From contig CAUEYX010000003.1 of the NCBI GenBank assembly GCA_959022495.1, positions 1-64,000 on the forward strand: 64,000 nucleotides of DNA. Direction: 5' to 3'. Positions within the stretch are counted from its first letter, which is position 1. Each line of letters begins with the position of its first letter. The translations under genes and the position numbers were made by a program. Source of the stretch: an uncultured Lachnospiraceae bacterium (GTDB lineage: Bacteria > Bacillota > Clostridia > Lachnospirales > Lachnospiraceae). Positions 1 to 8,559 of the stretch are shown here, in pieces. The notes under the pieces are model-generated. The model saw only the letters and a program-made list of their open reading frames with translations, was not told where the DNA came from and ran no database searches.

Positions 1-53
1 ATTTGAAAATGAGTAAAAACACAGGATATAAAAGATAACACAGCCTGCGGCAG

Positions 54-73
54 GACCCCTCCGCGGAGGGGTC
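54..73. repeat. Perfect 20-bp palindrome, possible terminator stem of an upstream gene
   Basis: The bases form a perfect GC-rich palindrome (GACCCCTCCG/CGGAGGGGTC). It lies just upstream of the first promoter and may end a transcript entering from the left. It is followed by a mixed C/T stretch, not a clean T run, so terminator function is uncertain. No gene is visible in bases 1-230. Confidence 0.4.
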
Positions 74-99
74 AGGCCCCTTTCAGACAAAACTCACAT

Positions 100-157
100 A
101 AAATTCCCCCAACAGGCAAATTTTATCCCCCGCAGGAAAAACAATACTGTGTATAAT
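100..157 (+). promoter_or_regulatory. Direct-repeat activator site and promoter of the DUF624/transport operon
   Basis: Two A/T-rich-then-CCCCC boxes lie 21 bp apart (CCCCC at 106-110 and 127-131). A consensus TATAAT at 152-157 starts 25 nt after the first C of the proximal box. There is no good -35 box. This fits activation by an AraC-type (YesN) regulator bound to direct repeats overlapping the -35 region. The same layout recurs at 941, 5954, 24224 and 39895. Confidence 0.65.
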
Positions 158-230
158 GAACAAACGCAAAATTATATAATAAAGCTGAAAAAGGCAAAGT
201 AAATGTCTGCAGGCGGGAGGTCATGTAAAG

Positions 231-881
231 ATGCGTTCTATTTTCAATGTAGAGGGTAAATTTTTTACAATTACGAGTAAAATTGCGGATTTGGTGGTGA
301 TTACGATGTTATGGCTGATCGGGTGTGTCCCGGTTGTGACGATTTTGACGTCCACGGCCAGTATGTATCAGACCACGGTGAAGTGCATCCGCTATGACCG
401 AGGCAAAGTGTTTGAAGAGTTTAAGGAGGCGTATAAGAAGAATCTGAAGCAGGGAATTGAGCTGACGGTTCTCTATGGGATCATCGGCGGGGGGATTGGT
501 CTTGGCGATTATTATGTATTCACCCTTTTGACGTCCAGGTCGGGGCCGGCTTTTGTTTTAGCGGCAGGGATGCTGATCTGGTCCCTGCTGTATCTGATGA
601 ATGTGATCTGGCTGATCCCGGTGTTTTCCAGGTTTTCTAATACATTGGGAAATATGCTGCGGCTGAACTATGTGATCTCGGTCAGGCATTTAGCCAGAAG
701 TGTTGTGATGCTGCTGATCATGGCGGCGGCAGCGTTTATAACGGCCGCATCGCTTCCATTGATTATCATCCTTCCATCCTTGTCCATGCTTGTGATCTCA
801 TATCTCTCTGAACCCGGCCTCCATAAATATATGCCGGAACAGGCAGAGGAGAACGGAGACTGGCGGTACGGATATAAATAA
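231..881 (+). CDS. YesL-like DUF624 family membrane protein
   Basis: A 216-residue membrane protein that opens with the typical DUF624 N-terminus (a short FNVEGKFF-like stretch before the first helix). It has about five hydrophobic helices, including segments near residues 20-42, 75-95, 105-130 and 155-190. The family has no established biochemical role. In Bacillus subtilis yesL sits beside yesMN and the yesOPQ rhamnogalacturonan-oligosaccharide transporter, and the same partners follow here. It is therefore inferred to support carbohydrate transport or signalling at the membrane. The start has GGGAGG about 10 nt upstream. A separate repeat-type promoter precedes the next gene, so the two may form one regulon but not one transcript. 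Confidence 0.85.
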   Translation: MRSIFNVEGKFFTITSKIADLVVITMLWLIGCVPVVTILTSTASMYQTTVKCIRYDRGKVFEEFKEAYKKNLKQGIELTVLYGIIGGGIGLGDYYVFTLLTSRSGPAFVLAAGMLIWSLLYLMNVIWLIPVFSRFSNTLGNMLRLNYVISVRHLARSVVMLLIMAAAAFITAASLPLIIILPSLSMLVISYLSEPGLHKYMPEQAEENGDWRYGYK

Positions 882-940
882 AACATTAAGAAATAATAAA
901 TCATCAAAATATAGAAAGAAAGCAGTAAAAATATAACTAA

Positions 941-999
941 AAAATATACTCCCGGTGCTAAAAATATGCTCCCCTCACGGAAGTCGCAGATTCTAAAAT
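941..999 (+). promoter_or_regulatory. Direct-repeat activator site and promoter of the ABC permease genes
   Basis: Boxes AAAATATACTCCC (941-953) and AAAATATGCTCCC (961-973) are 20 bp apart. A TAAAAT -10 candidate at 994-999 starts 25 nt after the first C of the second CTCCC box. This is the clearest of the five copies because both half-sites are nearly identical. The transcript would begin about 25 nt before the permease start codon. Confidence 0.65.
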
Positions 1000-1032
1000 A
1001 GAATCAGAAGAAAGTTGAGGAGGAAATTTGTC

Positions 1033-1917
1033 ATGAAGAGTTTCTATTCGAAACGAGCCAAATTCGTATTTTTATTACCGGGATTTATTTTATTCACACT
1101 GTTTGTGATTTACTCGATCATCCCATGTTTTGTCATGAGCCTGCAGAACCATAATGGAGCGGTATCGCTGGGCTGGGTGGGATTTGAGAACTACATAACT
1201 ACACTGAAATCCCCTGCCTTTTGGGAGGCCCATAAGAATACATATCTGCTGGTGGGGCTGGAGCTGGTCATCGGCATCCCCGGGTCGCTCATTCTGGCGC
1301 TGATGCTGGACCGCGCGGGGAAAATCGCGAAAGCGGTCTACCGTTTCGCGGCACTGTTCCCTATTGTACTGTCCGTTACGGTTGTGGGTAAATTCTTTGT
1401 CCTGGGCATCTTTGACACGAATGTGGGCCTTTTAAATTCGATTCTGGAAGCAGTGGGACTGGAGAACCTGACACGCTCCTGGCTGTCAAACCCGGATACG
1501 GTGGTACCGTGTATCGCCATCGCGTATATCTGGCAGTTCTTGGGAATGAACTCACTGTTGTTCTATACAGGAATCCGTTCAATTCCCGGGGAATTCTATG
1601 AAGCAGCCCTGATCGACGGCGCCGGTTTTCTGAAAGCAAGCTTTCATATCACGCTTCCCCTGCTGCAGGATGTGTTTAAATACGTTCTGATCGGAGCAAC
1701 AATCGGCACACTGGGAATGTACTCGCAGGTCGCCATTATGACGGAAGGGGGCCCCGGCAGGGCATCCAGGACCGTAATATACGAAATGTTCTACCAGGCA
1801 TTTGAGACAAGCCGTTTCGGCTATGGATGCGCCATCGCGCTTTTGTTCCTCCTGGAGTGCATTTTCTGGGCATTTATAATTAACAAATATGTGGCGCGCG
1901 AGCCGATTGAGTACTAG
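1033..1917 (+). CDS. Sugar ABC transporter permease (LplB/UgpA type)
   Basis: Inner-membrane subunit of a CUT1-type carbohydrate importer, about 294 residues with six predicted helices. The EAA loop that contacts the ATPase is visible as EAALIDGAGF near residues 190-200. The ATG at 1033 is preferred over a TTG at 1015 because TGAGGAGGAAA lies just upstream of it and would otherwise be inside the coding region. The second permease follows after 11 nt. No ATPase gene is present in the window, so a shared MsmK-like ATPase encoded elsewhere is likely, as is common in Firmicute CUT1 systems. Confidence 0.93.
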   Translation: MKSFYSKRAKFVFLLPGFILFTLFVIYSIIPCFVMSLQNHNGAVSLGWVGFENYITTLKSPAFWEAHKNTYLLVGLELVIGIPGSLILALMLDRAGKIAKAVYRFAALFPIVLSVTVVGKFFVLGIFDTNVGLLNSILEAVGLENLTRSWLSNPDTVVPCIAIAYIWQFLGMNSLLFYTGIRSIPGEFYEAALIDGAGFLKASFHITLPLLQDVFKYVLIGATIGTLGMYSQVAIMTEGGPGRASRTVIYEMFYQAFETSRFGYGCAIALLFLLECIFWAFIINKYVAREPIEY

Positions 1918-1928
1918 GAGGTTGTGTG

Positions 1929-2771
1929 ATGAAAAAGATGAGTCTGAGTAAAAAGTTCGGTCAGAGAGTAAGAGATGTAATTTTAATTATTTTTGGAATC
2001 TTATTTCTGCTTCCCTTATACTGGATGCTGATCCTGTCTGTAAAAGACGCGGGCCAGGCGGCGGGGGACCCGTGGGGAATACCGGAGGGGCTGCATTTTG
2101 AGAACTTTCCGGCAGCCTGGGAGCGGATCAATATCCCGCTTCTTTTGAAAAACAGCTTTATCTACACAGCGGGAGCGCTGGTGATCTGCCTTACAGTCAG
2201 CGTCATGATTGCATACGCAATCACAAGGATGAGAATGAAACATGCGAACGCGGTCAGGATGTATTTTACGATAGGTATGCTGATCCCGGTATCTGTACTT
2301 ATGATCCCGGTGTACCGGCTGGTGATGGGACTTGGCATCAAAGGCACATACTGGGCGCTGATCCTGCCATACGCGGCGTTTTCCATGGCGAGCGCGATCC
2401 TGATGATCTGTGCCTTCTTCCGAAGTATTCCCGTGGAGATGGAAGAAGCGGCGGCAATGGACGGATGCAGCGTTTACCGGACTTTCGTGAGCATTATGGT
2501 TCCCATGGTAAAGCCGGCGCTCGTTACCCAGGGAATGCTGATGTACATCAATAACTGGAACGAATACGCTCTGGCCAGTGTCCTTGCCATTGGGAAGGAT
2601 ATGAGAACGATCCCCCTTGCCCTGGATCTGTTTTTTGGGCAGTTTGACCTTACCAATTGGGGAGAAGTTGGGGCAGCTGTTACGATCACTTCCTTACCGG
2701 CGATCATTGTATTTATTTTCTGCAACAGGCAGATCGAACAGGCGATGACAGGTTCATCCGGCTTAAAATAA
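1929..2771 (+). CDS. Sugar ABC transporter permease (LplC/AraQ type)
   Basis: Second membrane subunit of the CUT1 importer, about 280 residues with six helices. The EAA motif is seen as MEEAAAMDGCS near residue 178. The ATG at 1929 has AGGAGG at 1917-1922. An in-frame GTG at 1926 lies too close to that site. It is co-transcribed with the preceding permease. A stem-loop with a T run follows at 2819, so the sensor kinase genes are probably expressed separately or by read-through. Tandem LplB/LplC-type permeases with YesMN and a lipoprotein binding protein are typical of oligosaccharide uptake in Clostridia. Confidence 0.93.
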   Translation: MKKMSLSKKFGQRVRDVILIIFGILFLLPLYWMLILSVKDAGQAAGDPWGIPEGLHFENFPAAWERINIPLLLKNSFIYTAGALVICLTVSVMIAYAITRMRMKHANAVRMYFTIGMLIPVSVLMIPVYRLVMGLGIKGTYWALILPYAAFSMASAILMICAFFRSIPVEMEEAAAMDGCSVYRTFVSIMVPMVKPALVTQGMLMYINNWNEYALASVLAIGKDMRTIPLALDLFFGQFDLTNWGEVGAAVTITSLPAIIVFIFCNRQIEQAMTGSSGLK

Positions 2772-2818
2772 ACTGCCCGGCCGAGAAACTCCCATTATTT
2801 ACTAAAGCAGAGAAATTG

Positions 2819-2867
2819 ACAGCTGTATGTACCGATTGCTAGAATGATCTGTATATACAGCTGTTTT
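2819..2867 (+). terminator. Rho-independent terminator after the permeases
   Basis: ACAGCTGTATGTA at 2819-2831 pairs with TATACAGCTGT further on, followed by TTTTT. It separates the permease genes from the histidine kinase. Confidence 0.7.
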
Positions 2868-2896
2868 TAAAGAGTAGACAAACAAGAGGAATGGTC

Positions 2897-4717
2897 ATGA
2901 AAAAACAGATGAAACTGAGAAATATCATACTTCTTATCACCATACTGATCACCACGTCTATCCTTCTGCTTTTCGGTTATGTCTCCAACCGGCAGTTTAA
3001 ATCACTTCTGACAGAACGCATGGTGGACGATTACCAGGAGACTGTAAATACCATGCAGAAGAATGTGGAAACATTAATCAATTATGCCCAGGATTTCACC
3101 AAATATATGTCTCTGAACGACGAGGTGCTAAACGCCATTATCGAATACGAGAACATGACAGAGGAGAACAAAATACGGGATTATATGGGGCTGAAAGAAA
3201 AGTGGAATGAGCTGAGCAATGAGCTGATCTACTCCACCTCTATGATATACAGCCTTGAGATCTACTCGGGGGATACCATGGTTTACAGCTATTATGATGA
3301 CCCCATGGCAAGCGAGCAGAAGAATATCCCGGAAGACGTCCTCCAGACGGCGCTGGGGCAGAGCCCTCCGGTATGGACGGACCTGCTCACTCTCAAACAG
3401 TACCGCTCATACGCAAAGAGGCCGGATTATGGGTTCGCTGTCGTGAAATCAGTCAGAGATACAGCGGAGAAAAGAATCGGGGCAGTTGCGGTATATGTGA
3501 GAGAATCCAGCTTTGCTGAGATACTGAAACCACGGAATGAGAACTCAAGCGGGGAGTTCTATCTGGTCAATAAGGATGGAGAGGTCATATCATCCGTAGA
3601 AAAAGAAGAGCTGTATAACACGGCGCGTCTCACATTGGGCATATCCCAGGAAGAGTACGACAGATGTCTGCGTGACGGAGTGTTCCTGTCGGGACAGAAA
3701 GGGGAGGAGCCTCTTCTCTACGTGAGCAGGGAGATCGGGGACAATGGCCTTACGCTGATCTGCCGGACATCCATGGAAGAACTGGTCAGCCAGCAGAAGA
3801 GTATGGTGTTTTTCATAGGAGGGATGGTTGTCCTGTCTGTAATATTGGCATTTGCCGGGGCATGGATCACTTCGAGGAGAGTGACAAAGCCGCTGGAACA
3901 GCTGATCGGGATTATGGAGCGGATCAAAGAAGGCGGCAGGAACAGCCATCTGCGCTATCCGGGGGGAAATACAGGTGAGATCGGTATCCTGGGGGAAAGA
4001 TTCAATGATCTGATGGATGAACTTGACGCGTCCATGCAGCAGATTTATGAGGAACAAAGACAGCGGCGCCACAATGAAGTCCGCCTCCTGCAGGCGCAGA
4101 TTGTGCCCCATTTCCTGTATAACACGATGGGGATTATCTCATCTTTTATCAAGCTGGGCATGCCGGAGAAGGCGCTGTCCACGATTCAGAATCTGGTAAG
4201 TTTCTACCGGCTGTCTCTCTCCACAGGTAAGGATATTATCACGATCAAAGAAGAGGTGGAGCTGACACGCAATTATATGGAGTTACAGCAGCTTCGCTAT
4301 ATTGAATATATGGAGTATTCTATCGATTATGAGGAGGAGGCAGCGCATATCTGGATACCTAAGCTGACTATCCAGCCCCTGATGGAAAATGCGCTTCATC
4401 ACGGATTGAAGCCCGGTGGCACGAAGTGCATGATCCAGGCCAGTATAACCGTGGATAAGGCGGAGAAGAAATTAAGGATCTGCGTGCATGACAATGGGGC
4501 GGGAATGGATGAAGCAAGGCTCGCGCAGCTTCGGCAGAGCCTCAGCAGTGGAAAGAGTGTTACAAAATCATTCGGCATCTTTAATATTAACCAGAGATTA
4601 AAACTGATGTACGGCGCAGAATACCATATGGAGATCAACAGCATCAAGGGTGAATATACACAGTTTACGCTGTATCTGCCGCTGGATGATAAAGAGGGAG
4701 GAGACAGACATGTATAA
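2897..4717 (+). CDS. YesM-type sensor histidine kinase
   Basis: A 606-residue membrane kinase. A helix near residues 10-28 is followed by an extracellular dCache-like sensor (about 30-295), a second helix (about 300-322), a HAMP domain (about 325-380), the His_kinase domain with QIVPHFLYN carrying the phospho-acceptor His near residue 405, and a C-terminal HATPase with NALHHGLKPGG. This is the YesM/LytS-like family that senses external sugars or binding protein and phosphorylates an AraC-type response regulator. The ATG at 2897 is preferred over the ATG at 2891, because AGAGGA abuts the latter. Its stop overlaps the regulator start by 8 nt, which indicates translational coupling. Confidence 0.93.
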   Translation: MKKQMKLRNIILLITILITTSILLLFGYVSNRQFKSLLTERMVDDYQETVNTMQKNVETLINYAQDFTKYMSLNDEVLNAIIEYENMTEENKIRDYMGLKEKWNELSNELIYSTSMIYSLEIYSGDTMVYSYYDDPMASEQKNIPEDVLQTALGQSPPVWTDLLTLKQYRSYAKRPDYGFAVVKSVRDTAEKRIGAVAVYVRESSFAEILKPRNENSSGEFYLVNKDGEVISSVEKEELYNTARLTLGISQEEYDRCLRDGVFLSGQKGEEPLLYVSREIGDNGLTLICRTSMEELVSQQKSMVFFIGGMVVLSVILAFAGAWITSRRVTKPLEQLIGIMERIKEGGRNSHLRYPGGNTGEIGILGERFNDLMDELDASMQQIYEEQRQRRHNEVRLLQAQIVPHFLYNTMGIISSFIKLGMPEKALSTIQNLVSFYRLSLSTGKDIITIKEEVELTRNYMELQQLRYIEYMEYSIDYEEEAAHIWIPKLTIQPLMENALHHGLKPGGTKCMIQASITVDKAEKKLRICVHDNGAGMDEARLAQLRQSLSSGKSVTKSFGIFNINQRLKLMYGAEYHMEINSIKGEYTQFTLYLPLDDKEGGDRHV

Positions 4718-5942
4718 GGTATTGATTGTGGATGATGAATATTTCTCGCGGGAGGCGCTGAAGAAAACGATTCCCTGGGAGGAGTACGGCTGCAGGGTCT
4801 GCGGAGAGGCGAAAAACGGGTTTGACGGGATAGAAAAAGCATTGGACTTAGAACCGGATATCGTACTGGCAGATATCAATATGCCGTTCATGGACGGTCT
4901 CGATATGATCATGAACCTCGAGAAGTCAATGCCGGATATTTTGTATGCTATTGTCACGGGATACAGTGAATTTGAGTACGCCAAGCGGGGCATTGAGCTG
5001 GGAGTGGAAGATTTTATCTTAAAGCCGGTAGATGACCAAGAGATGATAAAAACACTGAAGCATATGACAGAAACACTTAACAAGAGGCGGGAAAAAGAGC
5101 AGGAGTATAAAAGCCTTAGATTCTGGGCAGAAAAAAACACAGACGAAAACCGCAGAAATTTCTTGGGTATGGTGCTGACCGGAAAAAACAGTATGGATGA
5201 ATCCACGTTCCTTTACGAGTGTGAGCAGCTAAATATTTCGCTGCAGCAGGGCGGATACGGGGTATGCTGCATGAAGATCGATTCCCGGACCTATGTTCAT
5301 ATGACCCAGAATGCGTGGCAGGAGAAAATTTCAGAGGCAATGGGAGCGGGGGAAGACTGGAATTACACGGTATGTTATATGGGAGGGGGAAATCTGTATA
5401 TCATCTTCAGCGGACTAGCTGAAGCGGACTGGGATATGACCGCTGTCAGCGCTCTGATGCAGAAGCTCCAGATTTCGCTTATCCAGAAATGGGTGTGCAC
5501 AATCGAGGTGGGCGCCGGCAGCTGGTGCAGGACATGGAAGGAGATTCCGGATTCCAGGGTAAAAGCAGAAGAATCGGTGCGGGAGATTGCGGTTTCCCAA
5601 TTAATTTCAGATATGCTGCATTATATTTATGAACATTACGCGGACCCGGATCTCTCGGTAAAAGGAATCGCGGAACAACTTTTCGTAAACTATTCCTATC
5701 TTAGCGCGCAGTTTACAAAAGAAATGGGAATGTCAGCGAGCCAGTACATTACCCGATTCCGTGTGACGAAAGCGGCCGACGCGCTCCGGAGCGGCGAGGA
5801 AAATATGATCCAGATCGCATGTTCATCCGGCTACACGGATGTGAAATACTTTTACCGCTGCTTTAAAAAGGAATTTGGGATTACACCTTATCAATATCTT
5901 GATATCCTGCGGGCGACGAGGGAAAAGGCAGAGGAATATTAA
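4710..5942 (+). CDS. YesN-type response regulator (REC + AraC HTH)
   Basis: A 410-residue regulator. The REC domain (residues 1-120) contains DDE near residue 8, the phospho-acceptor Asp in LADINMPFMDG and the conserved Lys in LKPVDD. A linker of about 190 residues leads to an AraC HTH pair (about 310-405) with the usual SYLSAQFTKEMGMS and GYTDVKYFYRCFKKEFG helices. The start at 4710 has GGGAGGAG upstream and begins inside the kinase gene. By family logic it binds direct repeats and activates the adjacent transporter genes. The repeated C-rich boxes upstream of neighbouring genes are its most likely targets, although this is not proven. Confidence 0.93.
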   Translation: MYKVLIVDDEYFSREALKKTIPWEEYGCRVCGEAKNGFDGIEKALDLEPDIVLADINMPFMDGLDMIMNLEKSMPDILYAIVTGYSEFEYAKRGIELGVEDFILKPVDDQEMIKTLKHMTETLNKRREKEQEYKSLRFWAEKNTDENRRNFLGMVLTGKNSMDESTFLYECEQLNISLQQGGYGVCCMKIDSRTYVHMTQNAWQEKISEAMGAGEDWNYTVCYMGGGNLYIIFSGLAEADWDMTAVSALMQKLQISLIQKWVCTIEVGAGSWCRTWKEIPDSRVKAEESVREIAVSQLISDMLHYIYEHYADPDLSVKGIAEQLFVNYSYLSAQFTKEMGMSASQYITRFRVTKAADALRSGEENMIQIACSSGYTDVKYFYRCFKKEFGITPYQYLDILRATREKAEEY

Positions 5943-5953
5943 TCTGGAAAGAC

Positions 5954-6015
5954 CAAAAATTTTGAACCACAGGCTAAAAATAAACTCCCCAGGCGTGCAG
6001 GAGGAAAGTTAGAAT
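5954..6015 (+). promoter_or_regulatory. Direct-repeat activator site and promoter of the binding-protein gene
   Basis: Half-sites AAAAATTTTGAACC (from 5955) and AAAAATAAACTCCCC (5976-5990) are about 20 bp apart. TAGAAT at 6010-6015 starts 25 nt after the first C of the second CTCCC box. The layout matches the promoters at 100, 941, 24224 and 39895, although the distal half-site is degenerate. Confidence 0.6.
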
Positions 6016-6051
6016 ATATACAACAAGACAACAATCGAAGGAGGAAACGAT

Positions 6052-7350
6052 ATGAAAATGAAAAAAGTTATAAGTCTTCTCTTAGCCGGCGCGATGGTGC
6101 TGGGCATGACGGCATGTGGCAGCTCAAAAGAACCGGATGACAGCGGGGATGGCGGCGACAGCGCAAAAAAGATCAGTATTTTATGGCCGGAGACAGACTC
6201 TACACAGGTGGATGTTATGGAGAACTATATCCAGCCGGCTCTGGAAGAGAATTTTCCGGATATCGAGTTCGAGTATATTCCGATGACAGCGGACAGCCCG
6301 GTCAAAACCATGAGTGCTTCCGGGGACCTGCCGGAGATCTTTTTCACGGGCGGAGCTGATATTGATTCCATCTTAGGAGCAGGAGACGCGTTGGACGTCA
6401 GTGAATATCTGGGCGACGGCTGGGTAGAAGAGAATTATAACAACCCGGATCTTCTCTACAACGGAGACGCCATCTACTTTTTGGCTGCCGGACAGAATGC
6501 GTACTACTCTCCTGTATTCTATTACAATAAAGCGCTGTTTGATCAATATTCGCTTGCGGAGCCGGCCAATATGGAAGAGCTGGTGTCTGCGTGCCAGACA
6601 TTTGCTGACGCTGACATTACTCCGATCACAATGGCCCAGTGGTGCTCTTCTTACGCGCTGATCGACGGCATTATCGCAAGCGCCGCTCCGGACGCGTTCC
6701 TGGACCTGAATTCACGTGAGTGCGACTGGACGGATGACAGAGTGAAAGAAGCGCTTGGATACTTTGATGACCTGAAGACCATGGGTGCCTTCTCAGCGGA
6801 TATTGCCAATAAAGACGACGCCACAGCTTACTCGGAGTTCCAGGCGGGAAACACGGCAATGATTCTGACATATTCTTGGTTTAACGGCGATATGACAGAA
6901 GATAAATTAGGATTTGAGGCAGGCTCTTTCAGCTTCCCGAACGCTTCGGATGATTACATCCAGCTGATCTTTGAACCGAGAAAAGGCAACGGCGGAGGAT
7001 ATACGGCTAACGCGAACTATGATGATCCGCAGCTCCTGGCAGATATCCTGAAAGTGATGGTTGAGGCAGAGTCTGAGCGCCATAACGCAAGCGGTGTGAG
7101 GACGAACTTTATCGTAGACGAGCCGGCAGAGCCTGCCAACGCGTTTGAAGAAGAGAGATACGCGGACTATGAGAGGGCGGCAGAGCAGGTAAGTGTATTG
7201 GAGCAGGGACAGATGGACGGAGTTACAATCGCGGAGTTCACGACATTATATAATATGCTGGTGTCTGACGACCAGTCCTATCTGTCAGAGAACTTTATCG
7301 AAGAATTCCAGCCGATCTGGGAGGCAAACACATACGGACCCACAGAGTAA
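6052..7350 (+). CDS. Extracellular solute-binding lipoprotein (family 1)
   Basis: A 432-residue substrate-binding protein for the CUT1 importer. A signal peptide with a lipobox (GMTAC, Cys near residue 22) predicts lipid anchoring outside the membrane. An acidic linker follows, then the two-lobed SBP_bac_1 fold. A start at 6052 follows GGAGGAAACGAT. It has its own activator-type promoter and a strong terminator, so expression can exceed that of the permeases, which is common for binding proteins. The sugar specificity cannot be read from the sequence. Neighbouring enzymes suggest fucose- or mannose-containing oligosaccharides. Confidence 0.93.
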   Translation: MKMKKVISLLLAGAMVLGMTACGSSKEPDDSGDGGDSAKKISILWPETDSTQVDVMENYIQPALEENFPDIEFEYIPMTADSPVKTMSASGDLPEIFFTGGADIDSILGAGDALDVSEYLGDGWVEENYNNPDLLYNGDAIYFLAAGQNAYYSPVFYYNKALFDQYSLAEPANMEELVSACQTFADADITPITMAQWCSSYALIDGIIASAAPDAFLDLNSRECDWTDDRVKEALGYFDDLKTMGAFSADIANKDDATAYSEFQAGNTAMILTYSWFNGDMTEDKLGFEAGSFSFPNASDDYIQLIFEPRKGNGGGYTANANYDDPQLLADILKVMVEAESERHNASGVRTNFIVDEPAEPANAFEEERYADYERAAEQVSVLEQGQMDGVTIAEFTTLYNMLVSDDQSYLSENFIEEFQPIWEANTYGPTE

Positions 7351-7404
7351 AATCGATGAGAACGGATACATAGGAACAGGTATATAGAAAAGAATGGTCA
7401 AAGG

Positions 7405-7447
7405 GAGCCGCCGCAGAGCGTTAGGAAGAATGCGGCGGCTCTTTCTA
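7405..7447 (+). terminator. Strong rho-independent terminator after the binding protein
   Basis: An 11-bp GC-rich stem (GAGCCGCCGCA with TGCGGCGGCTC, loop about 15 nt) is followed by TTTCTAT. No obvious promoter lies between it and the next gene at 7504, so that gene may depend on read-through. Confidence 0.8.
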
Positions 7448-7503
7448 TATCCGGTCCATAAGGGATCAGATACTGAACAAATCAAATTCTTTTAAGGAGG
7501 ACA

Positions 7504-8547
7504 ATGATGAACAGCAGAGAGCGGGTCATGGCAGCCATTCATCATGAGAGGGCTGACCGGATTCCGATGTTTATGGACTGCACGACATCGGATGTGACAG
7601 AAGCAGTCATTCAGGCGGCGGGCTGCCGCACAGAAGAGGAGATGAACCAAAAGCTGCATATTGACTGCAGATGGTGTAACTGCATGGATGATTTCTGCGC
7701 GGTGAATGTGTATGAAAAGGGTACATTTGTCGATATGTGGGGAATCGAAAAATCCGTTTATGGCGGGATACCGGTATCCCATCCCCTGGCAGACGCGGAG
7801 ACCATAGAGGACATTGACAACTATGCGCATTGGCCGTCGCCGGATAGGATCGATTATGACAAATATATCCAGAAGATGAAAGAATCGGAAGGGTACGCGG
7901 TATTCGGCGGAATGTGGAGCCCGTTTCTCGAACAGGCGACCATGCTGATGGGAATGGAAAACTTGATGATACAGATGTATGAGGACCCGGAGCTTGTGGA
8001 ATATCTGCTGGACAAGATCGTGGATTTCTATCTGGAATGCAACAGGAGGATGTTCGATAAGGCGGGAGACCTGATGCAGATCTTCTTTATGGGGGACGAC
8101 TATGGGACCCAGAACAGCCTGCTGTACGGGCCGGATCTGTTCCGGCGCTTTATCAAGCCACGGCTAAAGAAACTGTATGACCTGGCCAAGAGTTACGGAT
8201 ATATCGTACAGCAGCATTCCTGCGGCAGTGTGGCGGGGATCATCCCGGACCTGATCGACATCGGGCTGGACGGCCTGCATCCCATCCAGGTATCGGCAGC
8301 AGGGATGGATCTGAAGGAATTAAAGGCACAGTTTGGGAAGGATTTATACTTTGCCGGCTCTATGGATGCCATGCATCTGCTGATCGACGGAACGGATGAG
8401 GAAATCGAGACAAGGATCAAGGAGACAATGGAACTCTTCGATGGAGGTGGTTTCATCTTCGGACCATCCCAGGGTTTCCTTCCGGAGATCCCAACAGAGC
8501 GGATCATCAAGATGTATGAACTGGGCTATCAATATGGAGTAAAATAA
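7504..8547 (+). CDS. UroD-family (MtaA/CmuA-like) methyltransferase-like protein
   Basis: A 347-residue cytosolic TIM-barrel protein of the uroporphyrinogen decarboxylase/corrinoid methyltransferase superfamily. It opens with the family hallmark NSRERVMAAIHHERADRIP. The zinc-binding HxCG motif is present as QHSCGS near base 8215. The third Cys ligand expected near the C-terminus is replaced by Ser in FGPSQG. Haem genes are absent nearby and the N-terminal Arg-rich haem-site signature of HemE is not seen, so porphyrin decarboxylation is unlikely. AAGGAGG precedes two adjacent ATG codons (7504, 7507). It lies 12 nt before the GH38 gene, which implies a joint role in processing an imported glycoside. 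Confidence 0.85.
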   Translation: MMNSRERVMAAIHHERADRIPMFMDCTTSDVTEAVIQAAGCRTEEEMNQKLHIDCRWCNCMDDFCAVNVYEKGTFVDMWGIEKSVYGGIPVSHPLADAETIEDIDNYAHWPSPDRIDYDKYIQKMKESEGYAVFGGMWSPFLEQATMLMGMENLMIQMYEDPELVEYLLDKIVDFYLECNRRMFDKAGDLMQIFFMGDDYGTQNSLLYGPDLFRRFIKPRLKKLYDLAKSYGYIVQQHSCGSVAGIIPDLIDIGLDGLHPIQVSAAGMDLKELKAQFGKDLYFAGSMDAMHLLIDGTDEEIETRIKETMELFDGGGFIFGPSQGFLPEIPTERIIKMYELGYQYGVK

Positions 8548-8559
8548 GGAGACACAGAA